64,000 nucleotides of DNA from Desulfonatronum sp. SC1 (GTDB taxonomy: Bacteria; Desulfobacterota; Desulfovibrionia; Desulfovibrionales; Desulfonatronaceae), in the NCBI RefSeq assembly GCF_003046795.1, contig NZ_PZKN01000017.1, forward strand, positions 1 through 64,000, written 5' to 3'. Below, piece by piece: positions 48,169 to 57,935 of the stretch. The position numbers and the translations under genes are program-made. Every line of letters begins with the position of its first letter. Within the stretch, counting starts at the first letter, position 1. Under the pieces are notes generated by a model that did not search any database, was not told the DNA's origin, and was given only the letters and a program-made list of their open reading frames with translations.

Positions 48169-49965
48169 CTACAATTTCGCGTGCCGCTCGATATGGTCGC
48201 GGTAAGCCAGGACCCCTTGCAGAAGGTTCGTGGCCAGGGTCCGCAGGTAGGCGTCGGTGTTCAGGAGCCGGGCTTCGTCCCGGTTGGTCAGGTAGCCCAT
48301 CTCGATCAGCACCGCCGGCATCTTGGCGCCCATCAGCACATAGAACGGGGCTTCCCGCACGCCCCGGTCCGCGAGACTGGGATGGGTGCGACGCATGCCT
48401 GTGATGGTGTTTCCATGGATCTTGGTGGCCAACTCACGGGACTCGGTGATCTTGGAGTTGAGCATCAGATCCGTGAGGATCAGTTGCAGGTCGCTGATTT
48501 TTTTCGAGGATACCGCGTTCTCCCTGGCCGCCACCCGCACGGCGTCCTGGTTCCTGGCCAAGTTCAATGAATAGATTTCGAATCCCTTCATGTTCGGGTT
48601 CGGATGGGCATTGGCGTGGATAGAGAGGAACAGGTCCGCCTTTTGGGCATTGGCCATGGCCGTGCGCTCCTCCAGGGGGATAAAAACGTCCGTGGTCCGG
48701 GTGTACAGGACACGGAATCCTTTTTCTTCCAGCATCCGCCCCAGTATTCTGGACATGCGCAGATTGATGTCTTTCTCCTTGATCCCGTGGGCCACGGCAC
48801 CGGGGTCTTTGCCTCCATGTCCGGGGTCGATCATGATCGTGCTGACCGTTAATCCCAGTTGTTCGATAAGGCTGCCCGCCACGTCTCCAGGATGGGAAGA
48901 GACCTGAGACCGGCCTGCCGGAGGGGAGGGCCGTGAGTCAGCCAGGGCTTTGGATTTGGCCCCGCTGACGTCGATCACGATTCGGAACGGGCCTTCCAGG
49001 GTAAAGACGCGAAAGTCCTCCAGACGCTGAATGTCCAGCACCACCCGGCTGACATGGGGTTGATTCTGGCCGGTGCGCACCTGCCGCAAAATACCGTCGG
49101 CCACATGGAGCTGGGCCGGAGCTTCCGACCCCAGAACCGTCCCTTGCAGGTCGATCATCAACCGATGGGGCGTTCCCAGGTCCGGATCAGGGTTGAGCAG
49201 GCGATGGCTGTAGGCGACCTCGGCGTCCACATCCAGGACCACCCGGGTATACTCGTCGCTGCTCCAGTAGCGCACCTGGGTCAAGCGGGCGTCATCGGAG
49301 CCCGGACCGGCGGAGCGAGAACCCGGCGCAACCGGGCCGCTCAGGGATGCCTGGACCGCGGGCTCGGAGGTCCGAGCGGAGGACGAGGCGGGGAGCGTGG
49401 CCGCGACCGCGCTGCCGGGCCCGGCTCCTGATGCGTTGACCTTGGCCAGGAACGCCGAGTCCAGCTCGCGAAGCATGGTCTGGGCTTGCGGGGCCATGTC
49501 GCCCTTGGGGTGGTTGTGAACGATGGACAGCAGATCGATGTAGGCTTGGGCTGAATCGTTCAGATGCTCCAGATGGATTTTCGCCTTGCGCAGCAAGGCG
49601 TCGTCCGCCCAGGTATGATTGGCGAATCGCAGGGCGACTCGTCCGTAGTAGTCCGCAGCCTGGGAGAAGTCGGAAGCCTGGCCGAAGCGCAGCCCCATTT
49701 CCTCGTGGACCCGGCCGAGATAGAACAACGCCTTGGGGGCTTCCGGGCCCGCGGAGTCTTTTTGAAAGGCGCTGTTGAACATATTGCGCGTGGCGAGCCA
49801 CGCGTTGCGGTTCTGAGCCTGGCCCGGCTCCTTGAGCAGGCGATGGAATTCGTTCCAACCGCTGGTGTAGTCGCGCTCGGCGCTGGCATGGCTGACGGCT
49901 GCCAGCGGGCCGCCGCAGGACAAGATCAAAATGTAAAGCAGTAACCAGAGATGGCGTATCGGCAT
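48169..49965 (-). CDS. N-acetylmuramoyl-L-alanine amidase (AmiC type)
   Basis: 598 residues. Signal peptide (1-27), a helical TPR-like region (about 30-165), a Ser/Ala-rich linker, an AMIN domain (about 235-345, RYWSSDEYTRVVLDVDAEV onward) and a C-terminal Amidase_3 domain (about 385-590). Zinc ligands are visible: IDPGHGGKD, IKEKDINL and SIHANAHPNPN. It cleaves peptide stems from peptidoglycan during daughter-cell separation. The TPR-like addition lengthens the protein over enterobacterial AmiC. It follows rdgB after about 200 bases on the same strand. Confidence 0.93.
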   Translation of the reverse strand: MPIRHLWLLLYILILSCGGPLAAVSHASAERDYTSGWNEFHRLLKEPGQAQNRNAWLATRNMFNSAFQKDSAGPEAPKALFYLGRVHEEMGLRFGQASDFSQAADYYGRVALRFANHTWADDALLRKAKIHLEHLNDSAQAYIDLLSIVHNHPKGDMAPQAQTMLRELDSAFLAKVNASGAGPGSAVAATLPASSSARTSEPAVQASLSGPVAPGSRSAGPGSDDARLTQVRYWSSDEYTRVVLDVDAEVAYSHRLLNPDPDLGTPHRLMIDLQGTVLGSEAPAQLHVADGILRQVRTGQNQPHVSRVVLDIQRLEDFRVFTLEGPFRIVIDVSGAKSKALADSRPSPPAGRSQVSSHPGDVAGSLIEQLGLTVSTIMIDPGHGGKDPGAVAHGIKEKDINLRMSRILGRMLEEKGFRVLYTRTTDVFIPLEERTAMANAQKADLFLSIHANAHPNPNMKGFEIYSLNLARNQDAVRVAARENAVSSKKISDLQLILTDLMLNSKITESRELATKIHGNTITGMRRTHPSLADRGVREAPFYVLMGAKMPAVLIEMGYLTNRDEARLLNTDAYLRTLATNLLQGVLAYRDHIERHAKL

Positions 49966-50167
49966 GGTCGCCTCGGCGTGTCTGAAGAGATTCCGACATG
50001 AGGTCGGGGTTGGGAATCGGGCCGTGACAACGAATCAAAGCAGAACAGGGACTCGGGACGACGGCAAGAAAAACTGGGAAGATGCCGGACAGCGACCGTC
50101 AAAGACAGCCGCGCATTTCAAAGTGACCATCATTGGCCTTGAAGTCAAGGGGTTACCGGGCTTCCGC

Positions 50168-50794
50168 TCAACCATTCGGACCTTTGTCGCGAATATCACG
50201 GATGAAGTCCGGCCAAGCGACAGCCAACCGCCGCAGGGCCATGGCCCTGTGGCTGCGTTTGTTTTTCTCGTCCGGTTTCAGTTGGGCGGACGTCAGGCCG
50301 AGTTCCTCGTCAATAAACAGCGGATCGTAGCCAAAGCCGTTCTCGCCATGGGGGGAAAGGGTGATCCGGCCGGACCACGTTCCTCGGGCCAACAGTTCCT
50401 TACCGTCCATAACCGGTGCATGGACCGCGATGACGCTGACGAAACGAGCCCCCCGGTCCTCCGGAGGCACGCCTTCCAACTTGGACAACAGCAGGGCGTT
50501 GTTTGTCGCGTCCGTGGCGTCCGGGCCGCTGAATCGGGCCGAATACACGCCCGGCGCCCCCGCCAGGGCGTCCACTTCCAGGCCGGAATCGTCCGCCAGG
50601 GCCGCCATGCCGGTCAACCGGGCCACGGCCCTGGCCTTGATCAAGGCGTTCTCCTCGAACGTCTCTCCCGTTTCCGGGATATCTCCGATTTCCGGGAAGG
50701 CGTCCATGGTCAGCACCCGCACGTCGAATTCTCGCAGCAATGCAGCGATCTCCCCGGCTTTTCCCTTGTTTTTCGTGGCAATGATCAGATCCAA
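50168..50794 (-). CDS. rdgB: RdgB/HAM1 family XTP/dITP diphosphatase
   Basis: 208 residues. Family marks: start IIATKNKGKAGEI, TFEENALIKARA near residue 65-75, ADDSGLEVDALAGAPGVYSARF near residue 88-108, and C-terminal SHRAMALRRL. It hydrolyses non-canonical purine nucleoside triphosphates, keeping them out of DNA. ATG 50794 follows GGAGGA. It lies downstream of the histidine kinase (86 bases) and is probably cotranscribed with it, though the functions are unrelated. Confidence 0.94.
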   Translation of the reverse strand: MDLIIATKNKGKAGEIAALLREFDVRVLTMDAFPEIGDIPETGETFEENALIKARAVARLTGMAALADDSGLEVDALAGAPGVYSARFSGPDATDATNNALLLSKLEGVPPEDRGARFVSVIAVHAPVMDGKELLARGTWSGRITLSPHGENGFGYDPLFIDEELGLTSAQLKPDEKNKRSHRAMALRRLAVAWPDFIRDIRDKGPNG

Positions 50795-50879
50795 TTCGTC
50801 TTTCCTCCAACGGAATCGCGCACTAGCCGCAAGCTCCGCCCTACATGTTTACACCGCATACCGCCCGCGGCCTCCTGCC

Positions 50880-52325
50880 TCAGGCATCCCTTGCCCCCGC
50901 CTCCGCGCTTCGGGCTCTGGGCAGACGCAAGGTGGCCGTGGTTCCCGTCTCCTGCATGCTTTCCAGGTGCAGCTCTCCACCCAAGTCGATCACGATCTTT
51001 CGGGTCATCGCCAGCTCCAGGCTGGTGAACGGGTTGAAGGGATGGTCCAGAACGTCGCTGGGCAGCCCATGACCAGTATCGGCAACCTCCAGAACGACGT
51101 TTTCCCGGTCCTCTCGGACGGAAATCCGCAGGTCGCCGCCGGAAGGCATAGTGGACACGGCGTTTTTTATCAGATTTTTGAGGCACTGGCGCACCATCTC
51201 CGGGTCCGTGACGATGGAAGGCATCGCTTCGGCCAGGTCCAGGCGGAGGCGGATATTCGAGGAAGGAAAGGACTCGTCCAGGGTTTGCACTACCTCTCTC
51301 GTCAGCTCATCGATCCGCACCGGACTCATGGTCAGCTCCAGGGGACGGGAAAAGTTGATGAAGGTCCGCAAGATATCATCCAGCCGCTTGGATTCGCTGA
51401 GAATGATCCGGATTTTTTGCATGCTGATGTCGTCCAGCCCCGGCGCGCGGACCAGGGTATTGGCAAAGCCGCCGATGGCGAAAAGTGGGTTGCGGATCTC
51501 ATGAGCGATGTATGTGGAAAACTCGCCAATAGCGGCGTATTTCTCCGCGGCTTGCAGACGGTGGACCATGGCGGAAAGATTGCCGCCGAGCTCGCTGAGT
51601 TCATCCGCACCTTGAATGCTGAAGTCCTCGGAATAGTTGCCCTGGCGGATCGCTTGGCTGACCCGTGACAGTTTACCAATGCGGTCCAGCAGGTGCGTGC
51701 GTAAATAGAACAAAACGCAGGCCAACAGCGTTGCCAGGCCGCCGAAAGCCATCAGGGCCCCGTACATCTGCAGGGTCCGGAGTTGCGCAAAGTCCTTGTG
51801 CATGTCCTGAAATTCGAACAGCGTGCCGAGGATTGGTTGACTCGCGCCGTGGCAATGGTGGCATTCCGGACTGTTGGCGATGCTTCGGACTCGCAGATAG
51901 TAGGGACGATCCCGCAGTTCCAGGAGCTTACCGGAGTCTTTCCCCTCCTTGAGACCGAGGGCGAGCATGTCCTGGACTTCGGGGTGGTCGTACAGGTCGA
52001 GCAGGTCGTGACGCAGGGTTTCGGTTTCCGTGGAATAGGTGACGTTGCCGCGAAAGTCCGTCAGGTAGATGCGGATGTCCGCGTACAAATCCGAGGCAAC
52101 CCGAAACTGCTCGTGGGTTCCGGGGTTGTCTCCTCGGCGCATCGGGCCGTCGATGGCCATGCTCAGCAGTTCGGAAACGCGCAGCCCCAGGCGGTCGATC
52201 TGGTGAATGGTGATCTCTTGTTTCCAGTAGTAATTGGCCGCGAAAAGACCGAAAAACACCAGACAGGTCAGCAGGGAAATCAATCCCAGAATTTTCACCC
52301 CGAGGGAGATTCGAGGTCGCTTCAC
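50880..52325 (-). CDS. Sensor histidine kinase with heme-binding CXXCH sensor domain
   Basis: 481 residues from GTG 52325, chosen because AAGGAG stands seven bases upstream; a TTG at 52364 is less likely. Membrane helices at about 10-32 and 187-208 enclose a periplasmic sensor domain of about 155 residues. It carries a c-type heme motif, CHHCH (155-159), just before the second helix, as in DUF3365/Tll0287-like sensors. A HAMP linker (about 209-262), phospho-acceptor His275 (IAHEIRNP) and an ATPase domain with DTGHGLP follow. It probably senses a redox change or a gas ligand. No response regulator is adjacent. The kinase domain has typical N, G1 and G2 boxes. Confidence 0.9.
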   Translation of the reverse strand: MKRPRISLGVKILGLISLLTCLVFFGLFAANYYWKQEITIHQIDRLGLRVSELLSMAIDGPMRRGDNPGTHEQFRVASDLYADIRIYLTDFRGNVTYSTETETLRHDLLDLYDHPEVQDMLALGLKEGKDSGKLLELRDRPYYLRVRSIANSPECHHCHGASQPILGTLFEFQDMHKDFAQLRTLQMYGALMAFGGLATLLACVLFYLRTHLLDRIGKLSRVSQAIRQGNYSEDFSIQGADELSELGGNLSAMVHRLQAAEKYAAIGEFSTYIAHEIRNPLFAIGGFANTLVRAPGLDDISMQKIRIILSESKRLDDILRTFINFSRPLELTMSPVRIDELTREVVQTLDESFPSSNIRLRLDLAEAMPSIVTDPEMVRQCLKNLIKNAVSTMPSGGDLRISVREDRENVVLEVADTGHGLPSDVLDHPFNPFTSLELAMTRKIVIDLGGELHLESMQETGTTATLRLPRARSAEAGARDA

Positions 52326-52470
52326 GGCGGCGCTCCTTGGGATTTTTAACCGGACTTTGCCCAAATTGTTGTACGAATAGTTCCGGCATACTCGGGCTTG
52401 ACCTTTGTTTCAACCACCGGCATCTCCCTCAGAGCTTTTACGGCATTTTGTCAAGAATTCAAGGATTGCC

Positions 52471-53556
52471 ATGATTTCCGTTCTCCTGCCCGTCCGCAAC
52501 GCCGCCTCCACCCTGCCTTTTGCGCTGGACAGCCTGCTGCGCCAATCCTTTACGGATTTGGAACTCATCGCGGTGGACGACGGCTCCGACGACCATCCTC
52601 ACGACGGGCGTCCCTACGATGGACGGGGCGGCTCCGACAGGACCACGTCGACCGGGAGCTCGGGAATTTCCGCCACCCGAGCTGTCCTTCAGGAATACGC
52701 CCGGACCGACCATCGGGTGCGGGCGCTGGAGATGCGGCACGGAGGGATCGTCCAGGCCCTGAATTTCGGGCTGACCGCCGCGAGAGGCGAATACATTGCG
52801 CGCATGGACGCCGACGACGTCAGCCATCCGGAGCGATTGCAAAAGCAGATCGACTTCCTGCGGCAAAATCCGGAAGTCGGCCTCGTCGCCTGTCGGGCCG
52901 CGTTCGGCGGGAGCGCGGAGCGTGCCGGAGGGTACAAACGGCACCTGGACTGGACCAATACCTTGCTGGACCATGATCAAATCTGCCTGGGTCGGTTCCG
53001 CGAATCTCCTCTGGTCCACCCCACCGTGGTGTTCCGCAAGGAGCTGGTGTGCCGGTTCGGGGCCTATCGGGACGGTCCGTTTCCCGAAGACTATGAACTC
53101 TGGCTGCGCTGGCTGAGCCTGAGCGTACGCATGGCCAAGCTGCCCGAGACGCTGTACGTCTGGAACGACCCCCCGTTCCGCCTCTCCCGAACCCACTCCC
53201 GCTACGGCGTCCAGGAGTTTTACGCCGTCAAGGCCGAGTATCTGGCAAAATGGCTGACGAAGCACAATCCGCATCATCCCCGCGTCATGGTCATGGGCGC
53301 GGGCCGGATCACCCGCCGGAGGGCGGAAATGCTGTTGGGTCACGGGGTGGAGATCACCGCCTGGCTGGACATCGATCCGCGCAAGATCAATCGCCGCGTG
53401 GGCGGTCGCCCCGTCATCCACCGCGACGAAGTTCCCCCGCCGGGACGGGCCTTTCTGGTCTCCTACGTCGCCGGCCACGGTGGGGCCGAGGACATCGAGC
53501 GCTTCCTGGGCGGGCGGGGATATCTTCCGGGCCGCGACTACCTCTTGGCGGCATGA
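52471..53556 (+). CDS. Family 2 glycosyltransferase with C-terminal Rossmann-like domain
   Basis: 361 residues from ATG 52471, with AAGGAT upstream. GT2 domain about 1-250: MISVLLPVRNAASTL, acidic DDGSD (36-40) and metal-binding DADD (113-116). Between DDGSD and the next helix is an insertion of about 20 residues (HPHDGRPYDGRGG) encoded by repetitive GC-rich DNA. Residues about 270-361 form a separate domain with GAGRITRRRAEMLLG and an acidic end-of-strand WLDIDP, as in nucleotide-binding folds. The substrate is unknown; a role in cell-surface polysaccharide is likely. It is divergent from the histidine kinase and convergent with the DsbD-type gene. Confidence 0.88.
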   Translation: MISVLLPVRNAASTLPFALDSLLRQSFTDLELIAVDDGSDDHPHDGRPYDGRGGSDRTTSTGSSGISATRAVLQEYARTDHRVRALEMRHGGIVQALNFGLTAARGEYIARMDADDVSHPERLQKQIDFLRQNPEVGLVACRAAFGGSAERAGGYKRHLDWTNTLLDHDQICLGRFRESPLVHPTVVFRKELVCRFGAYRDGPFPEDYELWLRWLSLSVRMAKLPETLYVWNDPPFRLSRTHSRYGVQEFYAVKAEYLAKWLTKHNPHHPRVMVMGAGRITRRRAEMLLGHGVEITAWLDIDPRKINRRVGGRPVIHRDEVPPPGRAFLVSYVAGHGGAEDIERFLGGRGYLPGRDYLLAA

Positions 53557-53628
53557 GGACCGGGTGACTACTCCGGATCTCCGTCCAGGTATAACTTTTC
53601 ATAACCCCATGAGTAGCCTTTTTCATGG

Positions 53629-53654
53629 TGGGGCAGGCATCTTGCCTGTCCAAG
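53629..53654. repeat. Small palindromic repeat (GGCAGGC...)
   Basis: GGGGCAGGCATCTTGCCTGTCC is a near-palindrome between the converging glycosyltransferase and DsbD-type genes. On the minus strand it would read RQDACPT, a peptide I remember from spurious short ORFs in many deltaproteobacterial genomes, so it is probably a dispersed intergenic repeat. Confidence 0.4.
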
Positions 53655-53713
53655 GGATTCTGATCTGGGCCAAAGCTTTCCCGTGGCTGGTGCGGAAGTG
53701 CCTAGAAAGCCCG

Positions 53714-55675
53714 TCACCGTTGATGAAAAGCCTTCTCCAGAGCCTGCTCCAATTGTCCCAAGGTGAAGAGGTCCCTGAGAATCACCGGTCGCTCCGCCGA
53801 TTCGCCGCGATCAAAGATCGCCACCAGGGGGATGCTTTGGCTGCCCAGGCCCCGCAACAGGGCCATCCCGTCCGGGCTGTCATGGGTCAGGTCCACCTTG
53901 ACCAGGCGCAGGCCGTACTTGTCCTGAAACGGGGCGAGATTGCCCGGAGTGAGCACGGTTTTTTCCAGGAACTTGCAGTTCGGGCACCATTCGGCGGTAA
54001 ATTCCACGAGCATCCTGTCCGCGCCCAGCGCCTGGACGTACAGTTCAGCGGAAAACAGCTCCCAGTCGCTGGACACGGGCTTGGCGGTCAAGGCCCAGCC
54101 TCCGGCGGCCAGCACCAGAACCAGAGCCCCGGCCCGAATCGACCAGCGTCGCAACGCGGAATGCGACAGATTCGTCCATCCTCCCCAAATCCAGGAGGCC
54201 ATGCCCGTGGCCCAGAACAAAATCAGCACCGGAAACAGGAACTCTCCGGGCAGGAAGGTCAGCAGGTAGATGCAGGTGGCCAGGAGCAGAAAGCCCAGGG
54301 CTTTTTCCAGGTAAAGCGTCCAGTTGCCGGGCCTGGGCAGGAAGCGGACCAAGTTGGGAAAGAAGCTGACCACGAAGTACGGAGCGGCCATGCCCAGACC
54401 CACGCAGAAGAACACTCCCGCCACCACCAGGGGCGGCTGGATCAGGGTCCAGGCCAGGACTCCGCCCAAAAACGGTCCGCTGCACGGAGTGGCCAAAAGC
54501 GTGGCCAGCATCCCCGTAAAATACGCCTGCCCTTCGTTGGACAATGAAGTTTCTCCCTTGCGGCCCATTTTCAGGTCGATCACCGGAAGATTGAAGACGC
54601 CGAACAGGCTCAGGCTCAAGGCCAGCAGCAACGTGGCCAGGACGATGACCGTGGTCGGGCTTTGAAATATCTGGCCCCAGACCATCCCGGTCAGGGAGAG
54701 CAGAAACGCCAGAATCATGAAAAACGTCAAAATGCCCAGGGCGAAGAGTTGATTGTGATCCCGGAACGCCTTGCGCTGGCTTTCCAGATCCCCGGAGGAG
54801 GCATCCGGAATCAGGCCGCGCAGCTTCAGGCTGACCACGGGCAGCACGCAGGGAGTCAAGTTCAGGATCAATCCCCCGAGCAGGGCCAACAGCAAGGCCT
54901 TGCCCAACCCGCGAACCTCCAGCCCCGGCTGAAAGGAGACGGGTTCGAGCCGATCCGGAGCGAATTCGACGAGGGTCGGTTCCGTGACCAAACCGCTCGC
55001 GGCGCCGGGTCGAACAAACGGGGTCGTCGTGGCTCCAGGGATCGCCGCCGACAGTTGCTCGGTCCAGTCCGGTTCGCTCCCCGAAGCATGACGCGTTCGC
55101 TCCAGAAGGTCGGCGACCTCGTGCTCTTCGCGCAGATCAATGGGCCAGCAACTTCGATCCGAGCACAGCAGCATCCTCAGGTGGATATGAAGAACGTCAC
55201 GTTCCTGTAAAACCTCTTCGCCGGGCAAAGCGACGAAAAGCGGCGTGGCCTCCTTGAAGGCCTCCACCATCACGCCTGGTTCGAGACTGTCCTCAATGAC
55301 GATTCCGGGAGGATAGAACACTTGCAAGTATTTCTCCCCCGGCTCAAGCATGGCCTGCAACGTGGTCGGCATGCCGGTGGGACCGGGCTCGTGTCCGTAA
55401 GCGTACCAGCCCGGCGCCGGAGTCACCCAGTACACTCCCACCGTCGCGCCCGCGGGCAGTGAACCAAGGGCGTCGCTCAGGACATACGTTTCCAACCTGG
55501 ATGAATAGGGAGCCGGGACAGCATCACCGCGAGCCGGACGCTCCCAAGGACCAATGCCGGTCCCGAGAACGATCAGCAGCAACAGGCAACCACCAAACAA
55601 CCATGTCCTCCCCGAACCGGAGCAGCCATGCTTCACATTATTTTCCGTTTCACGACTCAAAAAAATACGTCTCAT
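53714..55675 (-). CDS. dsbD: DsbD-type thiol:disulfide interchange protein
   Basis: 653 residues, close to DsbD size. An N-terminal membrane anchor or signal helix (about 27-42), a periplasmic DsbD-alpha-like domain with Cys171 and Cys176 (CSDRSC), a membrane part of about eight helices (about 255-530) with NLTPCVLPVVSL near residue 270, and a C-terminal thioredoxin-like domain with CPNC (564-567). It carries reducing power from cytoplasmic thioredoxin across the membrane to periplasmic proteins, useful for heme-cysteine reduction in cytochrome c maturation. The start at 55675 has only a weak site; the second membrane cysteine lies in ATPCSGPFLGG. Confidence 0.93.
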   Translation of the reverse strand: MRRIFLSRETENNVKHGCSGSGRTWLFGGCLLLLIVLGTGIGPWERPARGDAVPAPYSSRLETYVLSDALGSLPAGATVGVYWVTPAPGWYAYGHEPGPTGMPTTLQAMLEPGEKYLQVFYPPGIVIEDSLEPGVMVEAFKEATPLFVALPGEEVLQERDVLHIHLRMLLCSDRSCWPIDLREEHEVADLLERTRHASGSEPDWTEQLSAAIPGATTTPFVRPGAASGLVTEPTLVEFAPDRLEPVSFQPGLEVRGLGKALLLALLGGLILNLTPCVLPVVSLKLRGLIPDASSGDLESQRKAFRDHNQLFALGILTFFMILAFLLSLTGMVWGQIFQSPTTVIVLATLLLALSLSLFGVFNLPVIDLKMGRKGETSLSNEGQAYFTGMLATLLATPCSGPFLGGVLAWTLIQPPLVVAGVFFCVGLGMAAPYFVVSFFPNLVRFLPRPGNWTLYLEKALGFLLLATCIYLLTFLPGEFLFPVLILFWATGMASWIWGGWTNLSHSALRRWSIRAGALVLVLAAGGWALTAKPVSSDWELFSAELYVQALGADRMLVEFTAEWCPNCKFLEKTVLTPGNLAPFQDKYGLRLVKVDLTHDSPDGMALLRGLGSQSIPLVAIFDRGESAERPVILRDLFTLGQLEQALEKAFHQR

Positions 55676-55743
55676 TGGATTCGCCTTGACAAGGTTCTTG
55701 GGTGAGGTCTATAGACGCTGTCTTGCCGCGAGCGGCACTCCCT

Positions 55744-55819
55744 GGGTCACTAGCTCAACTGGCAGAGCAGCGGACTCTTAATCCGGAGGTTCAAGGTTCG
55801 ATTCCTTGGTGACCCACCA
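55744..55819 (+). tRNA. tRNA-Lys (anticodon CTT)
   Basis: 76 nt with encoded CCA. Acceptor GGGTCAC pairs with GTGACCC; the anticodon loop CTCTTAA gives anticodon CTT, reading AAG. The anticodon stem has one G-G mismatch at its base. T-loop TTCGATT is normal. Confidence 0.94.
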
Positions 55820-55827
55820 GGAAATTC

Positions 55828-55861
55828 AAGGGCTTACGATGAAAATCGTAAGCCTTTTTTT
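55828..55861 (+). terminator. Terminator of tRNA-Lys
   Basis: A 12-bp stem (55828-55840 with 55845-55856, one bulged base) with a GAAA-rich loop and seven Ts. Nearly the same hairpin follows tRNA-Thr. Confidence 0.85.
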
Positions 55862-56043
55862 ATTCTGACCATTGAAAAACCATCCTTTGTTCAACTCCTG
55901 CCCAACCGGGTGAGAGCTTCGGCCCCTTTTCAGAGTACTTCAAAAGCACGCAGCGCCACCAAGCGACTCATGCTTCCTGTACCTGATCATGATGCGGCTA
56001 GTCCACTGGGTCCTCAACCGCCCATGTTTTTTTGGACGATACG

Positions 56044-56073
56044 AAAAAAGCCACCGTCATGACGACGGTGGCT
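56044..56073 (-). terminator. Terminator of tRNA-Arg
   Basis: GCCACCGTC (56050-56058) pairs with GACGGTGGC (56064-56072); on the minus strand TTTTTT follows. Confidence 0.85.
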
Positions 56074-56086
56074 TCTAAGAAAAATA

Positions 56087-56163
<77 letters not shown>

Positions 56164-56231
56164 GGAATCTGATTTCCTAACGCCCGAGGAACACGACGTC
56201 AAGGCGTTGCGAACATGGTTGCGGGATAAGC

Positions 56232-57485
56232 TTATTGGGCCACGCGGCGAATTCGAGCCCCTACCTGGGACAGTTTGGCTTCCAGGTCCTCGTAGCCCCG
56301 GTCCAGGTGATAGATTCGCCGGACTTCCGTGGTCCCCTTGGCCGCGAGACCGGCCAGGACCAGGGAGGCGCTGGCCCGCAGGTCCGAGGCCATGACCGGG
56401 GCGCCGACATAGTGGTCCACGCCCCGAACCAGCGCGTTCTGGCCGGAGACCTTGATCCGCGCGCCCATTCGGACCAGTTCCTGAACGTGCATGAAGCGAT
56501 TCTCGAAGATGGTTTCCTTGATCGTCCCGGAGCCGTCGGCCAGGCCCATCAAGGTCATGAGCTGAGCCTGCATGTCCGTGGGGAAGCCGGGAAAGGGCTG
56601 GGTCATCACGTCCACGCCCACCAGCCTGGTCCCGCGCTTGGCCAGAATCCCGCTCTTGCCCTCCTGGATCCAGACCCCCATTTCCCGCAGCTTGTAAACC
56701 ACGGCGTCCAGGTCGGCCATGGAGCAGTTCTCCAGATAGAGTTCTCCGTCCGTGATCACCGCGGCCACCAGGTATGTTCCGGCCTCGATCCGATCCGGCA
56801 TGACGCTGAACTCGGCCCCGGTGAGCCGCTCCACGCCCTGGACACGGATGATGCTGGTGCCCTGGCCCTCGATCTTCGCGCCGCAGGCGTTCAGAAAATC
56901 GGCTAGATTGGTCACCTCGGGCTCCCGGGCCGCGTTTTCCAGGATGGTTTCGCCTTCAGCCAGGCTGGCGGCCATGAGCAGGTTTTCCGTCCCGCCCACC
57001 GTGGGGAAGTCGAAATTGATGTGCGCCCCCTTGAGCCGGTCGCACCGACCGACGATGTTTCCGGCCTCCAGCTCGAACGTGGCCCCCATCCGTTCCAGGC
57101 CGCGCAGGTGCAGGTCCACCGGACGGGAGCCGATGGCGCACCCGCCGGGCAGGGCCACCTCGGCCTTGCCCAGCCGGGCCAGCAGCGGCCCCAGGCAGAG
57201 CACCGAGGCGCGCATGGTGCGCACCAATTCATAGGGGGCCTCGGGAATCAGGTTCGCCCCCACGCAGGTGACCACGGTCTCGCCGTTCTGCTCAGCCTCG
57301 CAGCCCAACAGGCGCAGCAGTTGGAGGGTCGTGGCGATGTCCTTGAGTTTGGGGACGTTGCGCAGGTGGATCGGGCCCTCGGCCAGGATGCAGGCCAATA
57401 AAATGGGCAGGGCCGCGTTTTTCGACCCGCTGACCCGGATTCGACCGCGCAAGGGAACATTCCCTTCAATAACCAGTTTATCCAA
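56232..57485 (-). CDS. murA: MurA, UDP-N-acetylglucosamine 1-carboxyvinyltransferase
   Basis: 417 residues, the usual length. Start [20 protein letters not shown] with the SKNAALP substrate lysine (Lys22), active-site Cys116 in [14 protein letters not shown] (the target of fosfomycin), and the later [10 protein letters not shown] and GFPTDMQAQ motifs. It adds enolpyruvate to UDP-GlcNAc, the first committed step of peptidoglycan synthesis. ATG 57485 is preceded by GGAGGATATT. It lies between tRNA-Arg and tRNA-His and seems to be transcribed alone. Confidence 0.96.
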   Translation of the reverse strand: MDKLVIEGNVPLRGRIRVSGSKNAALPILLACILAEGPIHLRNVPKLKDIATTLQLLRLLGCEAEQNGETVVTCVGANLIPEAPYELVRTMRASVLCLGPLLARLGKAEVALPGGCAIGSRPVDLHLRGLERMGATFELEAGNIVGRCDRLKGAHINFDFPTVGGTENLLMAASLAEGETILENAAREPEVTNLADFLNACGAKIEGQGTSIIRVQGVERLTGAEFSVMPDRIEAGTYLVAAVITDGELYLENCSMADLDAVVYKLREMGVWIQEGKSGILAKRGTRLVGVDVMTQPFPGFPTDMQAQLMTLMGLADGSGTIKETIFENRFMHVQELVRMGARIKVSGQNALVRGVDHYVGAPVMASDLRASASLVLAGLAAKGTTEVRRIYHLDRGYEDLEAKLSQVGARIRRVAQ

Positions 57486-57648
57486 AATATCCTCCGGTGT
57501 TCTCTCATGGTTAAGGTAAGGATGGCTCAGTACCTATTGGCGCTTCCAGAATTGAACCATCTCAAAAAACTCAAGCGTAAAACCCTGAAGTTTGAACCGC
57601 AACATCTTGACGAGAAGGCGATGTTTTGCTTAGATGACTCTCTTTCAC

Positions 57649-57725
57649 GGTGGGTGTAGCTCAGTAGGTAGAGCACCTGGTTGTGGCCCAGGCGGCCGCG
57701 CGTTCAAGTCGCGTCATCCACCCCA
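57649..57725 (+). tRNA. tRNA-His (anticodon GTG)
   Basis: 77 nt including the extra 5' G(-1) paired with C73, and encoded CCA. Anticodon arm CCTGG-TTGTGGC-CCAGG gives anticodon GTG. The T-arm GCGCG/CGCGT with TTCAAGT loop is slightly unusual but pairs. Confidence 0.94.
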
Positions 57726-57734
57726 TGCAATTCT

Positions 57735-57769
57735 AAGGGGTCAATCCAAACACGGGTTGACCCCTTTTT
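57735..57769 (+). terminator. Terminator of tRNA-His
   Basis: A 10-bp stem (57735-57744 with 57757-57766) followed by Ts, ten bases after the tRNA. Confidence 0.85.
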
Positions 57770-57935
57770 GCTTGCCCGCTCTTGACCCGTGGGGGGATAT
57801 AGGTTTTTCTCGCTTTTTTCAAATACGACCGTCCCGCCCCATTGACCAGGCCCGACCAAGCTCACGGGGGCCTGACGGGGCCTACTCCCTGTTTCTTCTT
57901 CATTTTTTTCGCCGAGCGCAAAGGAGTTATGATCA

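Noticed and set aside
57508-57660. 50-codon plus-strand frame ahead of tRNA-His
   Set aside because: It runs into the tRNA, has no properly spaced ribosome-binding site and no family resemblance.
57770-57935. Possible SAH riboswitch upstream of ahcY
   Set aside because: GC-rich segments can pair weakly, but I cannot find the conserved SAH-riboswitch core.
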